From Janibacter limosus (GTDB taxonomy: Bacteria; Actinomycetota; Actinomycetes; Actinomycetales; Dermatophilaceae), in contig NZ_CP036164.1 in assembly GCF_004295485.1 (NCBI RefSeq), positions 3,286,001 to 3,350,000 of the forward strand: a DNA stretch of 64,000 nt. The letters are read 5' to 3'. Position 1 is the stretch's first letter; each line of letters starts with the position of its first letter. Shown piece by piece: positions 21,761 to 30,590 of the stretch. The notes under the pieces are model-generated. The model was not told where the DNA came from, ran no database searches, and saw only the letters and a list, made by a program, of their open reading frames with translations. Both the position numbers and the translations under genes were made by a program.

Positions 21761-23206
21761 ATGACCACGACCACGCCCGATGCCCGCCCCACGACCACGG
21801 GGAGCGGGGTGGTCGGTCTGATGGCCGCCCTGTTGTCGGCGATCTTCGCCTTCCAGCTCAGCGCGTCGATGCTCTCGCCCGTGCTCGCGACGATGGAGCG
21901 AGAGCTCGAGGCGACGTCGGCCCAGGTGGGCGTGACGCAGACCGCCTTCTTCGCCTCCGCGGCGCTCTTCTCCCTCTTCCTGCCGCGCTGGGGCGACCTC
22001 GTCGGCCGCAAGCGGCTGATGCTCGGCATGCTCGCGGTGACCACCGTCGGCAGCGTCGTGTCGGCGCTCGCGCCGTCGGTCGGGGTGCTCGGCCCCGGAC
22101 GCGTCGTCATGGGCATCTCCGGCCCGATCGTCCCGATGGCCCTGATCATGCTGCGCGTGCAGGTGCCCGACGCGCGGCGCTACGCCCAGCTCATGGCGGT
22201 GCTCACCGCGGTCAACGGCGGCATCGCCGGCGTGGACGCGCTCGCGGGAGGGTGGCTCGCGGCGAGCTGGGGGTTTCGCTCGGTCTTCTGGGCCATGGCC
22301 GCTGTGAGCGTCATCGCCCTCGTGGCGGTCGCGCTCGGGACCCGGGAGTCCCGCTCGGAGCGCACGATGCCCATGGACTGGACGGGGGTCACCGCGCTCG
22401 TCGTCGTCCTCGCGGCGCTCTACTTCGCCCTCGACGAGGCCGGCAAGGTCGCCGACGCCCGCTGGCTGGTGGTCCTCGCCCTGGTGGTCGTGGCGGCCGT
22501 CGCCTTCGCCGTCTTCTGGCAGCTCGAGCAGCGGGTCGCCCACCCGCTCGTCACGACCGGTCACCTCCGGCAGCGACGCACCTGGGCGCTGCTCGGGACG
22601 ACCCTGCTGACGATGTCCGGCGTCTTTGCGGTGATGAACGGCCTGCTGCCCAACATCGCCCAGGACCCGGGCGCCGGCATCGCCCTCGGCGCCGACGTGG
22701 TGTCGTGGTGGACGCTCACGCCGTATGCGCTCGCGGGGCTCGTCATGGGCCCCGTCGCCGGGCAGCTGGCCGCCCGCTTCGGCTACGCGCGGGTGCTGCG
22801 CGTCGGGCTCGGGGTGAGCATCGCGGCGCTCGTCGGGACCGCGCTCCTCGTCGAGTCGCTTACGCCGGCGCTGCTGCTGGGAGTCTTCGTCGTCGTCGGT
22901 CTCGGCTACGCCGGCACGTGCAACATCATGCTCAACGGTCTCGGGGTCGTGCTGAGCCCCCGCGACAACCAAGGATACCTGCCGGGGATGAACTCCGGCG
23001 CCTTCAACCTCGGCGCCGGGCTGAGCTTCGCGCTCCTCTTCGGGGTCGACACCGCGGTGGGCTCGGCCGTGGGTACGGCCGCCGGCTACCGCGCCGGGAT
23101 CCTCACGGGTGCGGTCCTCCTCGTCCTCGCCCTCGGTCTGTCCCTCCTCATCCCCCGCCCGGACGAGGCGGACGGCGGAGGGGAGGACCCCCCTTCGCCC
23201 GCCTGA
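21761..23206 (+). CDS. MFS transporter next to pseudouridine genes
   Basis: A 481-residue membrane carrier with about 14 hydrophobic segments. The ATG at 21761 follows GAGGAAGAGG; the frame upstream of it is a shadow of psuK. The conserved loop after segment 2 is seen in LPRWGDLVGRKRLML. The 14-segment layout resembles the DHA2 drug/proton antiporters, but the position behind psuG-psuK suggests nucleoside import or export. No substrate can be assigned from sequence. Confidence 0.8.
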   Translation: MTTTTPDARPTTTGSGVVGLMAALLSAIFAFQLSASMLSPVLATMERELEATSAQVGVTQTAFFASAALFSLFLPRWGDLVGRKRLMLGMLAVTTVGSVVSALAPSVGVLGPGRVVMGISGPIVPMALIMLRVQVPDARRYAQLMAVLTAVNGGIAGVDALAGGWLAASWGFRSVFWAMAAVSVIALVAVALGTRESRSERTMPMDWTGVTALVVVLAALYFALDEAGKVADARWLVVLALVVVAAVAFAVFWQLEQRVAHPLVTTGHLRQRRTWALLGTTLLTMSGVFAVMNGLLPNIAQDPGAGIALGADVVSWWTLTPYALAGLVMGPVAGQLAARFGYARVLRVGLGVSIAALVGTALLVESLTPALLLGVFVVVGLGYAGTCNIMLNGLGVVLSPRDNQGYLPGMNSGAFNLGAGLSFALLFGVDTAVGSAVGTAAGYRAGILTGAVLLVLALGLSLLIPRPDEADGGGEDPPSPA

Positions 23207-23225
23207 TCGGACCCGTGCGAAGGGG
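23190..23225 (+). terminator. Hairpin from an inverted CCCCTTCGC / GCGAAGGGG pair
   Basis: A 9-bp stem (23190-23198 with 23217-23225) overlaps the stop region of the MFS gene. Both arms are copies of the over-represented CCCCCTTCG motif, as in the 3569-3609 terminator. No T tract follows. Confidence 0.55.
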
Positions 23226-23263
23226 TGACGCGCCGGGCTTGTCTTGTTAGCATGTAAGGACAA
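23225..23263 (+). promoter_or_regulatory. Promoter and operator of the mmsA/iolA gene
   Basis: GTGACG (23225-23230) and TAGCAT (23248-23253) are separated by 17 bp and make a plausible -35/-10 pair. The -10 lies inside an imperfect inverted repeat with TTGTC and GACAA ends (23239-23263) around TTAGCATGTAA. The gene start follows 30 bp later behind AAAGGAGGG. Repression by a polyol regulator would fit; no such regulator is in the window. Confidence 0.5.
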
Positions 23264-23292
23264 ATCCCCGCTTTGCCCAAAGGAGGGCACAG

Positions 23293-24804
23293 ATGAGCGT
23301 CTCCGCCCGCACCGCTCCCGGTCGGATCACCCACCGCGTCGGCCACTCGTCGTGGGAGGGGGAGGCCACGCGCACCTCCGAGGTCTTCAACCCCGCGACG
23401 GGTGAGGTCACGGGCGTCCTCGACCTGGCGAGCGCCGAGGTCGTCGACGCGGTCGTCACCCGGGCGCAGACGGCGTGGCAGGACTGGCGGCACGTCTCGC
23501 TCGCCAAGCGGGTGCGCGTGCTCTTCGCCTTCCGTCAGCTGCTCGAGGAGCGCACGGACGAGATCGCGCGCGTCATCACGGCCGAGCACGGCAAGACCCA
23601 CGACGACGCCATGGCGGAGATCTCTCGTGGCCAGGAGGTCGTGGAGTTCGCCTGCGGCATCCCGCAGCTGCTCAAGGGTGGCTTCTCGGAAAACGTGTCG
23701 ACCGGCGTCGACGCCTACTCGATCCTCCAGCCGCTGGGCGTCGTCGGGGTCATCTCACCCTTCAACTTCCCGGCGATGGTGCCGCTGTGGTTCGTCCCGA
23801 TCGCCGTGGCCACGGGCAATGCCGTCGTCATCAAGCCGAGCGAGAAGGACCCGACCGCCGTCAACCTCATCGCCGACCTGTGGCGCGAGGCCGGTCTGCC
23901 CGACGGGGTGATGAATGTCGTGCACGGTGACAAGGAGGCGGTCGACGCGCTGCTCGACCACCCCGACGTCAAGGCGATCTCCTTCGTCGGGTCGACGCCC
24001 ATCGCGCGCTACGTCTACGAGCGCGGCGTGGCGGCCGGCAAGCGGGTGCAGGCACTCGGAGGCGCGAAGAACCACATGCTCGTCCTGCCCGACGCCGACC
24101 TCGACCTCGCCGCCGACGCTGCCGTGTCGGCGGGCTACGGCGCCGCGGGCGAGCGCTGCATGGCGATCTCGGTCGTGCTCGCGACCGAGTCGGTCGCGGA
24201 CGAGCTCGTCGCCAAGATCGCCGAGCGCACCCGGACCCTGCGCACCGGCGACGGCATGGGCGAGAGCGACATGGGGCCGCTCGTCACCCGGGCCCATCTG
24301 GACAAGGTGACCGGCTACGTCGAGGAGGGCGTCGCGGCCGGCGCGGAGCTCGTCATCGACGGGCGCGAGGGTGCGGGCGACCTGGGTGGGGGCTTCTTCC
24401 TCAAGCCGACGCTCTTCGACCGGGTGACGCCGCAGATGTCGATCTACACGGACGAGATCTTCGGCCCGGTGCTCTCGGTCGTGCGGGTGGGCTCCTACGA
24501 CGAGGGCCTGCAGTTGATCAACGACAACCCCTACGGCAACGGCACGACGATCTTCACCAACGACGGTGGGGCAGCGCGGCGCTTCCAGCACGAGGTCGAG
24601 GTCGGGATGGTCGGCATCAACGTGCCGATCCCCACGCCGATGGCCTACTACTCCTTCGGTGGGTGGAAGAACAGCCTCTTCGGCGACACCCACGCCCACG
24701 GCATCGAGGGCGTGCACTTCTTCACCCGCACCAAGGCGGTCACCCAGCGCTGGCTCGACCCGAGCCACGGGGGCCTCAACCTCGGGTTCCCGCAAAACGA
24801 CTGA
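23293..24804 (+). CDS. mmsA: CoA-acylating methylmalonate-semialdehyde dehydrogenase
   Basis: A 503-residue aldehyde dehydrogenase that oxidises malonate- or methylmalonate-semialdehyde with CoA to acetyl- or propionyl-CoA, ending inositol or valine degradation. The ribosome site AAAGGAGGG is near ideal. NAD-binding ISPFNFPAMVPLW (about residue 154), SFVGSTPIARYVY and the nucleophile Cys in GAAGERCMAISV (about residue 288) are present; NPYGNGTTIFT also fits this subgroup. As it stands alone, it could serve inositol (IolA) with the dehydrogenases at 426 and 27243, or valine. Confidence 0.9.
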   Translation: MSVSARTAPGRITHRVGHSSWEGEATRTSEVFNPATGEVTGVLDLASAEVVDAVVTRAQTAWQDWRHVSLAKRVRVLFAFRQLLEERTDEIARVITAEHGKTHDDAMAEISRGQEVVEFACGIPQLLKGGFSENVSTGVDAYSILQPLGVVGVISPFNFPAMVPLWFVPIAVATGNAVVIKPSEKDPTAVNLIADLWREAGLPDGVMNVVHGDKEAVDALLDHPDVKAISFVGSTPIARYVYERGVAAGKRVQALGGAKNHMLVLPDADLDLAADAAVSAGYGAAGERCMAISVVLATESVADELVAKIAERTRTLRTGDGMGESDMGPLVTRAHLDKVTGYVEEGVAAGAELVIDGREGAGDLGGGFFLKPTLFDRVTPQMSIYTDEIFGPVLSVVRVGSYDEGLQLINDNPYGNGTTIFTNDGGAARRFQHEVEVGMVGINVPIPTPMAYYSFGGWKNSLFGDTHAHGIEGVHFFTRTKAVTQRWLDPSHGGLNLGFPQND

Positions 24805-24881
24805 CGACGGCGCGGCGCGCCGACCGAGCGTCAGCGAGGGCGGGTGAGCGGCCTGGCTGGCAGCGTTATCGCCACCCGGCA

Positions 24882-24933
24882 GCGTTGGTGTCACCCGGTT
24901 GCCTCTCTCCGGGGGGCCAGGTGACACCAACGC
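24882..24933. repeat. Long inverted repeat after mmsA
   Basis: GCGTTGGTGTCACC (24882-24895) pairs perfectly with GGTGACACCAACGC (24920-24933) across a 24-nt loop. A degenerate direct copy of the left arm (GGCAGCGTTATCGCCACCC, from 24870) precedes it. It lies in the 198-bp gap between the convergent mmsA and hydrolase genes, so it may terminate both; the loop is long for a terminator. Confidence 0.6.
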
Positions 24934-25002
24934 CGTCAGGCTCGACCCCGTCCACCCTTCGACCGAAGTGGCTCGACGGCTCCCTTCGTCCGGGGAGCCC
25001 GA

Positions 25003-25812
25003 TCAGCCGATGTGCTCGTGCACGAAGGCGAGGACGTCGTCGAGGACCTCTTCGCGGTTGGTCTCGTTGAAGATCTCGTGGCGGGCGCCGGGGTAGCGCT
25101 TCGACGGGGCGCCGTCGGGGGCGATGTGTGCCCAGCCCTCGTCGGAGCGGTCGATCGGGACGAGCTGGTCGTCGGCGCCGTGCAGCCAGATCGTCGGGAC
25201 CTGCAGGCGCCCACCCGCGGTGATCGTCTCGAGGCAGGCGCGCAGCGCGAGGAGGGTGGGCCGCGTGAAGTCGCCGTGCCAGACGAGCTCGTCGGCCTCG
25301 TAGGCGCGCCCGACGTCGGGGTCGCGGCTCAGGGTCGTGATGTCGATCGGCGTCGGCGGGATCTCGTCGAGGTCGGCCAGGGCGGTCGGCTCCCACGAGC
25401 CGAGCACCGGGCCGGAGAGCACGGTCGCGGTGAGGCTCTCGGGGTGGCGCTGGGTGTAGCGGGCGGCGATCATGCCGCCCATCGAGTGGCCGATGAGCAC
25501 GAGCGGCAGGTCGGGGTGCTCTACGTGGGCACGCTGCACGAGCAGGTGCAGGTCGTCGACGACCCGCTCGAAGTCCTCGATCAGCACCCGCTCGCCCTCG
25601 CTGCGCCCGTGGCCGACGTGGTCGTGCCCGTAGACGACGGCGCCGTCGGCGGTGAGCCGCTCGGCCACCCACTGGTAGCGCCCGATGTGCTCGCCGTAGC
25701 CGTGCGCGATGACCGCGACCCACGTCGGGTCGCCGGGCGGGCTCCACTGCGAGCCGATGAGCAGGCCGGCGTGGCCCTGGGTGTCGATGTCCTCGGGCGG
25801 GATGGTGCTCAC
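25003..25812 (-). CDS. Alpha/beta hydrolase, monoacylglycerol lipase-like
   Basis: A 269-residue cytosolic-looking serine hydrolase. The oxyanion HGYGEH, nucleophile GHSMGG (about residue 95), acid in HGADDQLVP (about 217) and His in PGARHEIFNE (about 247) form the monoacylglycerol lipase pattern. I chose GTG at 25812 because AGGAGG sits just upstream; an ATG five codons earlier lacks a site and the long open frame beyond it is antisense noise. It would free fatty acid and glycerol from monoglycerides. Confidence 0.82.
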   Translation of the reverse strand: MSTIPPEDIDTQGHAGLLIGSQWSPPGDPTWVAVIAHGYGEHIGRYQWVAERLTADGAVVYGHDHVGHGRSEGERVLIEDFERVVDDLHLLVQRAHVEHPDLPLVLIGHSMGGMIAARYTQRHPESLTATVLSGPVLGSWEPTALADLDEIPPTPIDITTLSRDPDVGRAYEADELVWHGDFTRPTLLALRACLETITAGGRLQVPTIWLHGADDQLVPIDRSDEGWAHIAPDGAPSKRYPGARHEIFNETNREEVLDDVLAFVHEHIG

Positions 25813-25999
25813 GGGGTCCTCCTGCATGACGTCGGTGTCCGGCTCCAGTATGTCAGCGCAGCCGGTCGAAGGGGCGGATGTCCGGCCAGCGGCGAGCGAT
25901 CCCGGAGCACACGGCACTCTCGTCGAGCGGTGACATGTCCTCGACGTCGCCGCGTGGCGCGCGCGTGACCGCCGTCGGGCCCTGTGCGAAGGTCGGGTC

Positions 26000-27223
26000 A
26001 TGAGCGAGAGCATGCGCGGGCCGGAGCGGATCGTCGTCGTCGGTGCCGGCGAATGCGGCACCCGGGCGGCGATGGCGCTGCGCGAGCGCGGCTTCACCGG
26101 CGCGATCACCCTGCTCGGCCGTGAAGACGTCATCGCCTACGAGCGCCCGCCCCTCTCCAAGGCGGCCCTGGCCGCCGACGACGCCGAGCTGGTCCACCCG
26201 TGGACGGCGGAGGCGCTGGCCGAGGCGGGGGTCGCCCTTCGTCTCGGGGTGGACGTCACCGGCATGGACCGCGAGGCGCGGACCGTCGAGACCACCGACG
26301 GGCCCGTGCCCTACGACCGGCTGCTGCTCGCGACCGGCGCGGGGCCGCGCCGGCTGGGTCTCGATCACGTGCACTACCTGCGCACCCACTCCGACGCCGC
26401 CACGCTGCGTGACCTCGTGAGCAGGGGCGGGCGGCTGCTCGTCATCGGTGCGGGCTTCATCGGCCTGGAGATCGCGGCGGGAGCCCGCGAACGGGGCATG
26501 GAGGTCGTCGTCGTCGAGGCCGCCGAGCGTGCCCTGGCCCGGATGGTCCCGCCGGTCGTCGCCGAGCAGGTCGTCGCGCTGCACGCGGCGCACGGGGTCG
26601 AGGTGCGCACGGGCACGACCGTCACCGCCGTGGAGCGGCACGAGGGAGGGTTGCTCGCCAGTCTCTCCACCGGCGAGAGCCTCGACGTGGACACGGTCGT
26701 CGCCGGTGTCGGAGCCGCCCCGCACACCGAGATCGCCGCTGCGGCAGGGCTGCTCGTCGAGGACGGCATCGTCGTCGACGAGCAGCTGCGGACGAGCGAC
26801 CCGCGGGTCTGGGCAGCGGGGGACTGCGCGGCCTTCCCCGACGCCCGCAGCGGTCACCGGGTGCGCGTCGAGTCCTGGCGCAGCGCCCACGACCAGGCGG
26901 TCACCGTCGCCGCGTCGATGACGGGTGGGCAGGAGCCGCACGTCGCCGTCCCCTGGTTTTGGTCCGACCAGTACGACCAGATGCTGCAGACCGCCGGCCT
27001 GCCGACGACCGCCGTCGACGAGGTCGTGCGTCGCCGCGAGGACGGATCGCTGATCCACTTCGGTCTCGACGGCGACGGGCGGCTCGTCGCGGCCACCTCG
27101 CTCGGCCGGGGCCCGGTCGTCGCCAAGGACATCCGCGTCGCCGAGCAGCTCATCGCGACGCACGCGACCCCCGACCCCGCGGCACTCGCGGACCCGGGGG
27201 TCGCCCTTCGCTCCCTGCGGTGA
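26000..27223 (+). CDS. FAD-dependent ferredoxin/rubredoxin-type reductase
   Basis: A 407-residue pyridine nucleotide-disulfide oxidoreductase of the oxygenase-ferredoxin reductase type. The FAD motif is VVVGAGECGT (residue ~11), YERPPLSKAAL is typical of the group, the NAD-binding motif is VIGAGFIGLEIA (about 151), and the second FAD motif is VWAAGDCAAF (about 270). It normally passes electrons from NADH to a ferredoxin serving a P450 or ring dioxygenase, yet no ferredoxin or oxygenase is adjacent. The last codons carry an 18-bp tandem duplication just after the stop. Confidence 0.85.
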   Translation: MSESMRGPERIVVVGAGECGTRAAMALRERGFTGAITLLGREDVIAYERPPLSKAALAADDAELVHPWTAEALAEAGVALRLGVDVTGMDREARTVETTDGPVPYDRLLLATGAGPRRLGLDHVHYLRTHSDAATLRDLVSRGGRLLVIGAGFIGLEIAAGARERGMEVVVVEAAERALARMVPPVVAEQVVALHAAHGVEVRTGTTVTAVERHEGGLLASLSTGESLDVDTVVAGVGAAPHTEIAAAAGLLVEDGIVVDEQLRTSDPRVWAAGDCAAFPDARSGHRVRVESWRSAHDQAVTVAASMTGGQEPHVAVPWFWSDQYDQMLQTAGLPTTAVDEVVRRREDGSLIHFGLDGDGRLVAATSLGRGPVVAKDIRVAEQLIATHATPDPAALADPGVALRSLR

Positions 27224-27242
27224 CAGGGCTCCCTGCGGTGAC
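27210..27242. repeat. 18-bp tandem duplication at the stop codon
   Basis: GCTCCCTGCGGTGAC occurs at 27210-27224 and again at 27228-27242, period 18. The first copy contains the stop of the reductase; the second lies in the 19-bp gap before the convergent dehydrogenase stop. It looks like a small replication-slippage event. Confidence 0.85.
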
Positions 27243-28268
27243 TCAGGCGCCGCTGGCGGCGCGGACCTCCTCGATCGTCACCGGCCGGTGCTCCGCGGCC
27301 GAGAGGGTGGCCGCCTCGGCAGTCCACGTGGTGCCCATCGCGTCGGCCACGGTGCACGGGTTGTCGACCTCGCCCGCCGCGACCTGCGTGAAGACGCCCA
27401 TCTCGATGCGGAAGGCCTCGGCCAGGCGGTCCATGAAGAACTCGTGGGCCGGACCGCTCGGCCAGCTGATCCCCGGCTGCGTGGAGCGAAGGGGGAGCCC
27501 CTCGTCCAGTCCTGCGGCCACCGCGTCCTTGACCCCGTGCACCTCGAGCCGCACGTCGTATCCGCGGCCGTTGGTGCGGGTGTTGGACACGACGCCGATC
27601 GTGCCGTCGGAGAGGGTGAGCAGCGCCGAGACCGTGGAGTGGTCGCCGTGCGCCGCGTACATCTCGTGCGGGGCGTCCGGGTCGACCGCGCCAGTGGCGT
27701 AGACCTCGACGACCTCCTGACCGGTCACCCAGCGCACCGCGTCGAAGTCGTGCACCGAACAGTCGCGGAAGACCCCGCCGCTCCCGGCGAGGTAGGCGGC
27801 CGGCGGGGGAGCCGGGTCCAACGTGGTGGAGCGGACCGTCGTGATCCGACCGAGCGCGCCCGACCGCACCGCGTCGCGCGCCGCGACGAATGCCGGGTCG
27901 AAGCGCCGTGGGTAGCCGATCTGCACGGGCACGTCGCTCTCGGCGACCGCCGCCTCGACGGCCAGGGCGTCGGCGAGGGTCCCGGCGATGGGCTTCTCGC
28001 ACAGGGCGGGGACTCCCTGCGCGACGGCGGCGCGGATGAGGTCGGCGTGCGCGGCGGTGGCAGCGGCGATGACGACACCGTCGAGCCCGTCGGCGAGCAG
28101 GGCGGCCGGGTCGGCGACCGCGCGGGCCTTGCCGATGCGACCGATCACCGCGTCGACCGCCGCCGACACGGGGTCGGTGACGACGAGCTCCTCGACGTGC
28201 TCGAGCCCCGCGAGGGTCGTGGCGTGGAAGGCGCCGATGCGCCCGAGTCCGATGAGTCCGATGCGCAT
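27243..28268 (-). CDS. Gfo/Idh/MocA oxidoreductase, inositol 2-dehydrogenase-like
   Basis: A 341-residue NAD-dependent dehydrogenase: Rossmann GLIGLGRIGAFH at the N terminus, EKPIAGT with catalytic Lys (about residue 92), and DCSVHDFDAVRWVTG with Asp/His of the active site. It is closer to bacterial IolG than the 426-1481 protein by this layout. It sits one base after the SDR gene, so the two are one operon and probably oxidise successive positions of a polyol. Confidence 0.82.
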   Translation of the reverse strand: MRIGLIGLGRIGAFHATTLAGLEHVEELVVTDPVSAAVDAVIGRIGKARAVADPAALLADGLDGVVIAAATAAHADLIRAAVAQGVPALCEKPIAGTLADALAVEAAVAESDVPVQIGYPRRFDPAFVAARDAVRSGALGRITTVRSTTLDPAPPPAAYLAGSGGVFRDCSVHDFDAVRWVTGQEVVEVYATGAVDPDAPHEMYAAHGDHSTVSALLTLSDGTIGVVSNTRTNGRGYDVRLEVHGVKDAVAAGLDEGLPLRSTQPGISWPSGPAHEFFMDRLAEAFRIEMGVFTQVAAGEVDNPCTVADAMGTTWTAEAATLSAAEHRPVTIEEVRAASGA

Positions 28269-28269
28269 C

Positions 28270-29040
28270 TCAGTCCTGTCCTCCGATGACCTGCTGGTCC
28301 CAGTCGATGACGGAGCCGGTGACGACGCCGCTGCGGTCCGAGAGCAGGAAGACGACCGCGTCCGCGATCTCGTCGACCTGCCCGAGCTTGCCCATGGGCA
28401 GGCGCGCGTTGGCCTGCTCCACCCAGTCGTCGCCAGCGCCGTGCCAGCGTCGCTGGGTCTCGTCCTCGCCAGAGGTCTCGGTCCACCCGATGTTGAGGGC
28501 GTTGACCCGGATCCGGTCGTGCTTGTGGGCGTGGGCGACGTTCTTGGTCAGACCCATCAGGCCGGCCTTGGCGGCGACATAGGGCGCCAGGAAGGGCTGC
28601 CCGCCCCGCGCGCTGATGCTCGAGATGTTGACGATCGTGCCGGGCTCGCCGCGGGAGGTCATGTCCGCGATCGCGGCCTGCATGGTGAAGAAGGGACCGC
28701 GCAGGTTGGTCGCGACCTGCCGGTCGAAGAGCTCGGGCGTCGTGTCGAGGATCGACCCGCGGTCGGTGAGGCCGGCGCAGTTGACGAGGCAGTCGATGCG
28801 GCCGTACCGCTCGCTGGCCGCCGCCACGACCCCCTTCGCCTGCTCGGGGTCGGACACATTCCCCGTGACGGCGCTGACGGACTCGCCGAGCTCGTCGACG
28901 AGGGCCTCCCCGGGCTCTGGGCGGCGGCCGGTGACGACGACGGAGGCGCCCTCGCGGACGGCAGCGGCGGCGATGCCGGCGCCGAGTCCGGACGTACCGC
29001 CGACGATGACGACGACCTTGTCGGTGAGCAGCTCCTGCAT
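28270..29040 (-). CDS. Short-chain dehydrogenase/reductase
   Basis: A 256-residue SDR: NAD motif GGTSGLGAG (residue ~14), NCAG (about 89), and the catalytic Ser-Tyr-Lys in NISSISARG and YVAAKAG (about 139-158). It is cotranscribed with the Gfo/Idh/MocA gene. The ATG at 29040 directly abuts the end of the IS481 remnant (29041), so the native promoter has been lost or replaced by insertion-sequence DNA. Confidence 0.87.
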   Translation of the reverse strand: MQELLTDKVVVIVGGTSGLGAGIAAAAVREGASVVVTGRRPEPGEALVDELGESVSAVTGNVSDPEQAKGVVAAASERYGRIDCLVNCAGLTDRGSILDTTPELFDRQVATNLRGPFFTMQAAIADMTSRGEPGTIVNISSISARGGQPFLAPYVAAKAGLMGLTKNVAHAHKHDRIRVNALNIGWTETSGEDETQRRWHGAGDDWVEQANARLPMGKLGQVDEIADAVVFLLSDRSGVVTGSVIDWDQQVIGGQD

Positions 29041-29480
29041 CTAGTTGTACTCGGCCGTCAGGTTGTTGACAGTCGACTGGTCGGGGCGAGGCCGCCGAGT
29101 GCGGTGTGGCGGCGTTCAGTGTTGTCGTGCTCGAGCCAAGGTGCAAGGGCGTCTGCTCGTTGCTGGTTGCTGGTGAAGACCTTCCGGTAGGCCCACTCGG
29201 TTTGCAGGGTGCGGTTGAAGCGTTCGACCTTGCCGTTCTGCCAGGGGCAGTGGGGCTTGATGAACTTGTGCTTGGCACCGAGCTGTTCGAGGACCTCGCG
29301 CACCTGTGGGCGCACTGACGCGAGATGCCCTGGGCCTTGGCCGCGTGCGCCACGGCCCACCCTTCATCGACGACCCGCTCGACGAGCAACTGTCGACCGC
29401 GCTGGTTCAGGTCTCTCCCTTCGACACCTTGGCGACCGCGGTGCCCGATGACCACGGCCCGGTGGGGGAGTTCGCGGTCC
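29041..29480 (-). mobile_element. IS481-family remnant with internally deleted transposase
   Basis: On the minus strand the N-terminal helix-turn-helix part (NQRGRQLLVERVVDEGWAVA, to HAAKAQGISRQCAH, about 29410-29320) runs straight into the C-terminal catalytic end (FIKPHCPWQNGKVERFNRTL, TEWAYRKVF, NTERRHTALGGLAP, 29305-29058) with a change of frame. The central part with the first two DDE acids is gone, and the usual ATG is CTG (29408-29410) behind GGAGAG. The element cannot move itself. The right end, TTGTACTCGGCCGTCAGG, lies against the SDR start codon. Confidence 0.8.
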
Positions 29481-29499
29481 ACACGGTGGTGTCGCTGCC

Positions 29500-30465
29500 A
29501 GCAGGTCGTTGCGCTTGCTCAGGGCGTACCAGCGCCCGCGGCGGGTGAAGACACTGAGCGTCTGGGAGACCCCGTCACGCGCCGCGATCATCTCGGTCGC
29601 GTCAGCCTGCGAGCGGGACCACCCGCCGCCGTCCCAGTAGCGCCAGCGCGACTGGTTCAGCAGGTCGTCGGGCCGCATCCCGCGCGACGCGAAGGGAGTA
29701 CCCCACGCCTGTCGGAGCCCGGGTTGGCGGTGCCGTAGACGTAGACCCACCGGTCCTTGCCGGTGCCGACGAGATAGGGGTCGACCCGGGCGAGCACCGG
29801 TGCGCCCGTGGCGAAGAAGGCGACGACCACCAGCCCGAGACCCGCCCACCCGAAGAGAGCTTCGAGCGCGATGGTCGAGACCGCGGCCGCTCCGGCGACG
29901 GCGGGCGCCACGAGCACCTCGACCCAGCTGCCGCGCAGCACGAGCACAACGATGAGCGCCCCGCCGACGACGGAGGCGGAGCCGATGACGAGGGTCTGGC
30001 GCAGCGCGCGCAGGTGGGTGCGGGACACCGGCCCGTCGCGCAGGCTCGTGCCCACCGCGAGGAGGAACCCAGGAGCAGGGCGAGGGCGACGGCAAGGCGG
30101 GCGGCCTCCCTTCGCTCGTCGGCGTCAGCGGGGCCGACGGTCTCGACGTCGACGGTGCGGCCAAGACTCTCGTCGATCTACTCGACGCGGTCGCGAATCG
30201 CCGCGTCGAGGGTGTCCTCGTTGGTCACCGCACGCAGGTCGAAGGGGTCGCCCGGCAGGTCGTCGTAGTGCCGGGCCACGCTCTCGGCGACGACCGGGTC
30301 GGCGGCGACCACCGCGGGCACGGCGTGCGGACTCAGGTCGTCGGACCCCGCGAGGACAAGGGCGGCCCACGCGATCTCGGCGACCACGACGACGGCGAGC
30401 ACCATCGCGACCGCGGGGGGCATGACTTGCCGCCACCGCGGACGGTCCGGATCGGTGGGGCCCAC
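29500..30465 (-). pseudogene. Decayed membrane protein with DUF4185-like C-terminal part
   Basis: Minus-strand pieces of one gene in three frames. From 30465: a transmembrane segment (PPAVAMVLAVVVVAEIAWAA) and a soluble part ending at TAG (30178-30180). Then, shifted, two more hydrophobic segments (SASVVGGALIVVLVLRG and LFGWAGLGLVVVAFF, 29990-29800). Then, after another shift, VDPYLVGTGKDRWVYVYGT and RYWDGGGWSR to about 29500, which resembles DUF4185 proteins. I cannot exclude two fused fragments. The gene lies beside the IS481 scar and is clearly non-functional. Confidence 0.55.
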
Positions 30466-30590
30466 GGCCGAAGGCTAGGGGAAGTCCGGTCGGCATGTCG
30501 GGTTCGGTGACACGCGCTTGACTCGGCCGTGACGCGCTGTGAGTGTGAAGGAGTCAGAAGTTCACCACGCACGACAATTGGAGACTCGCC

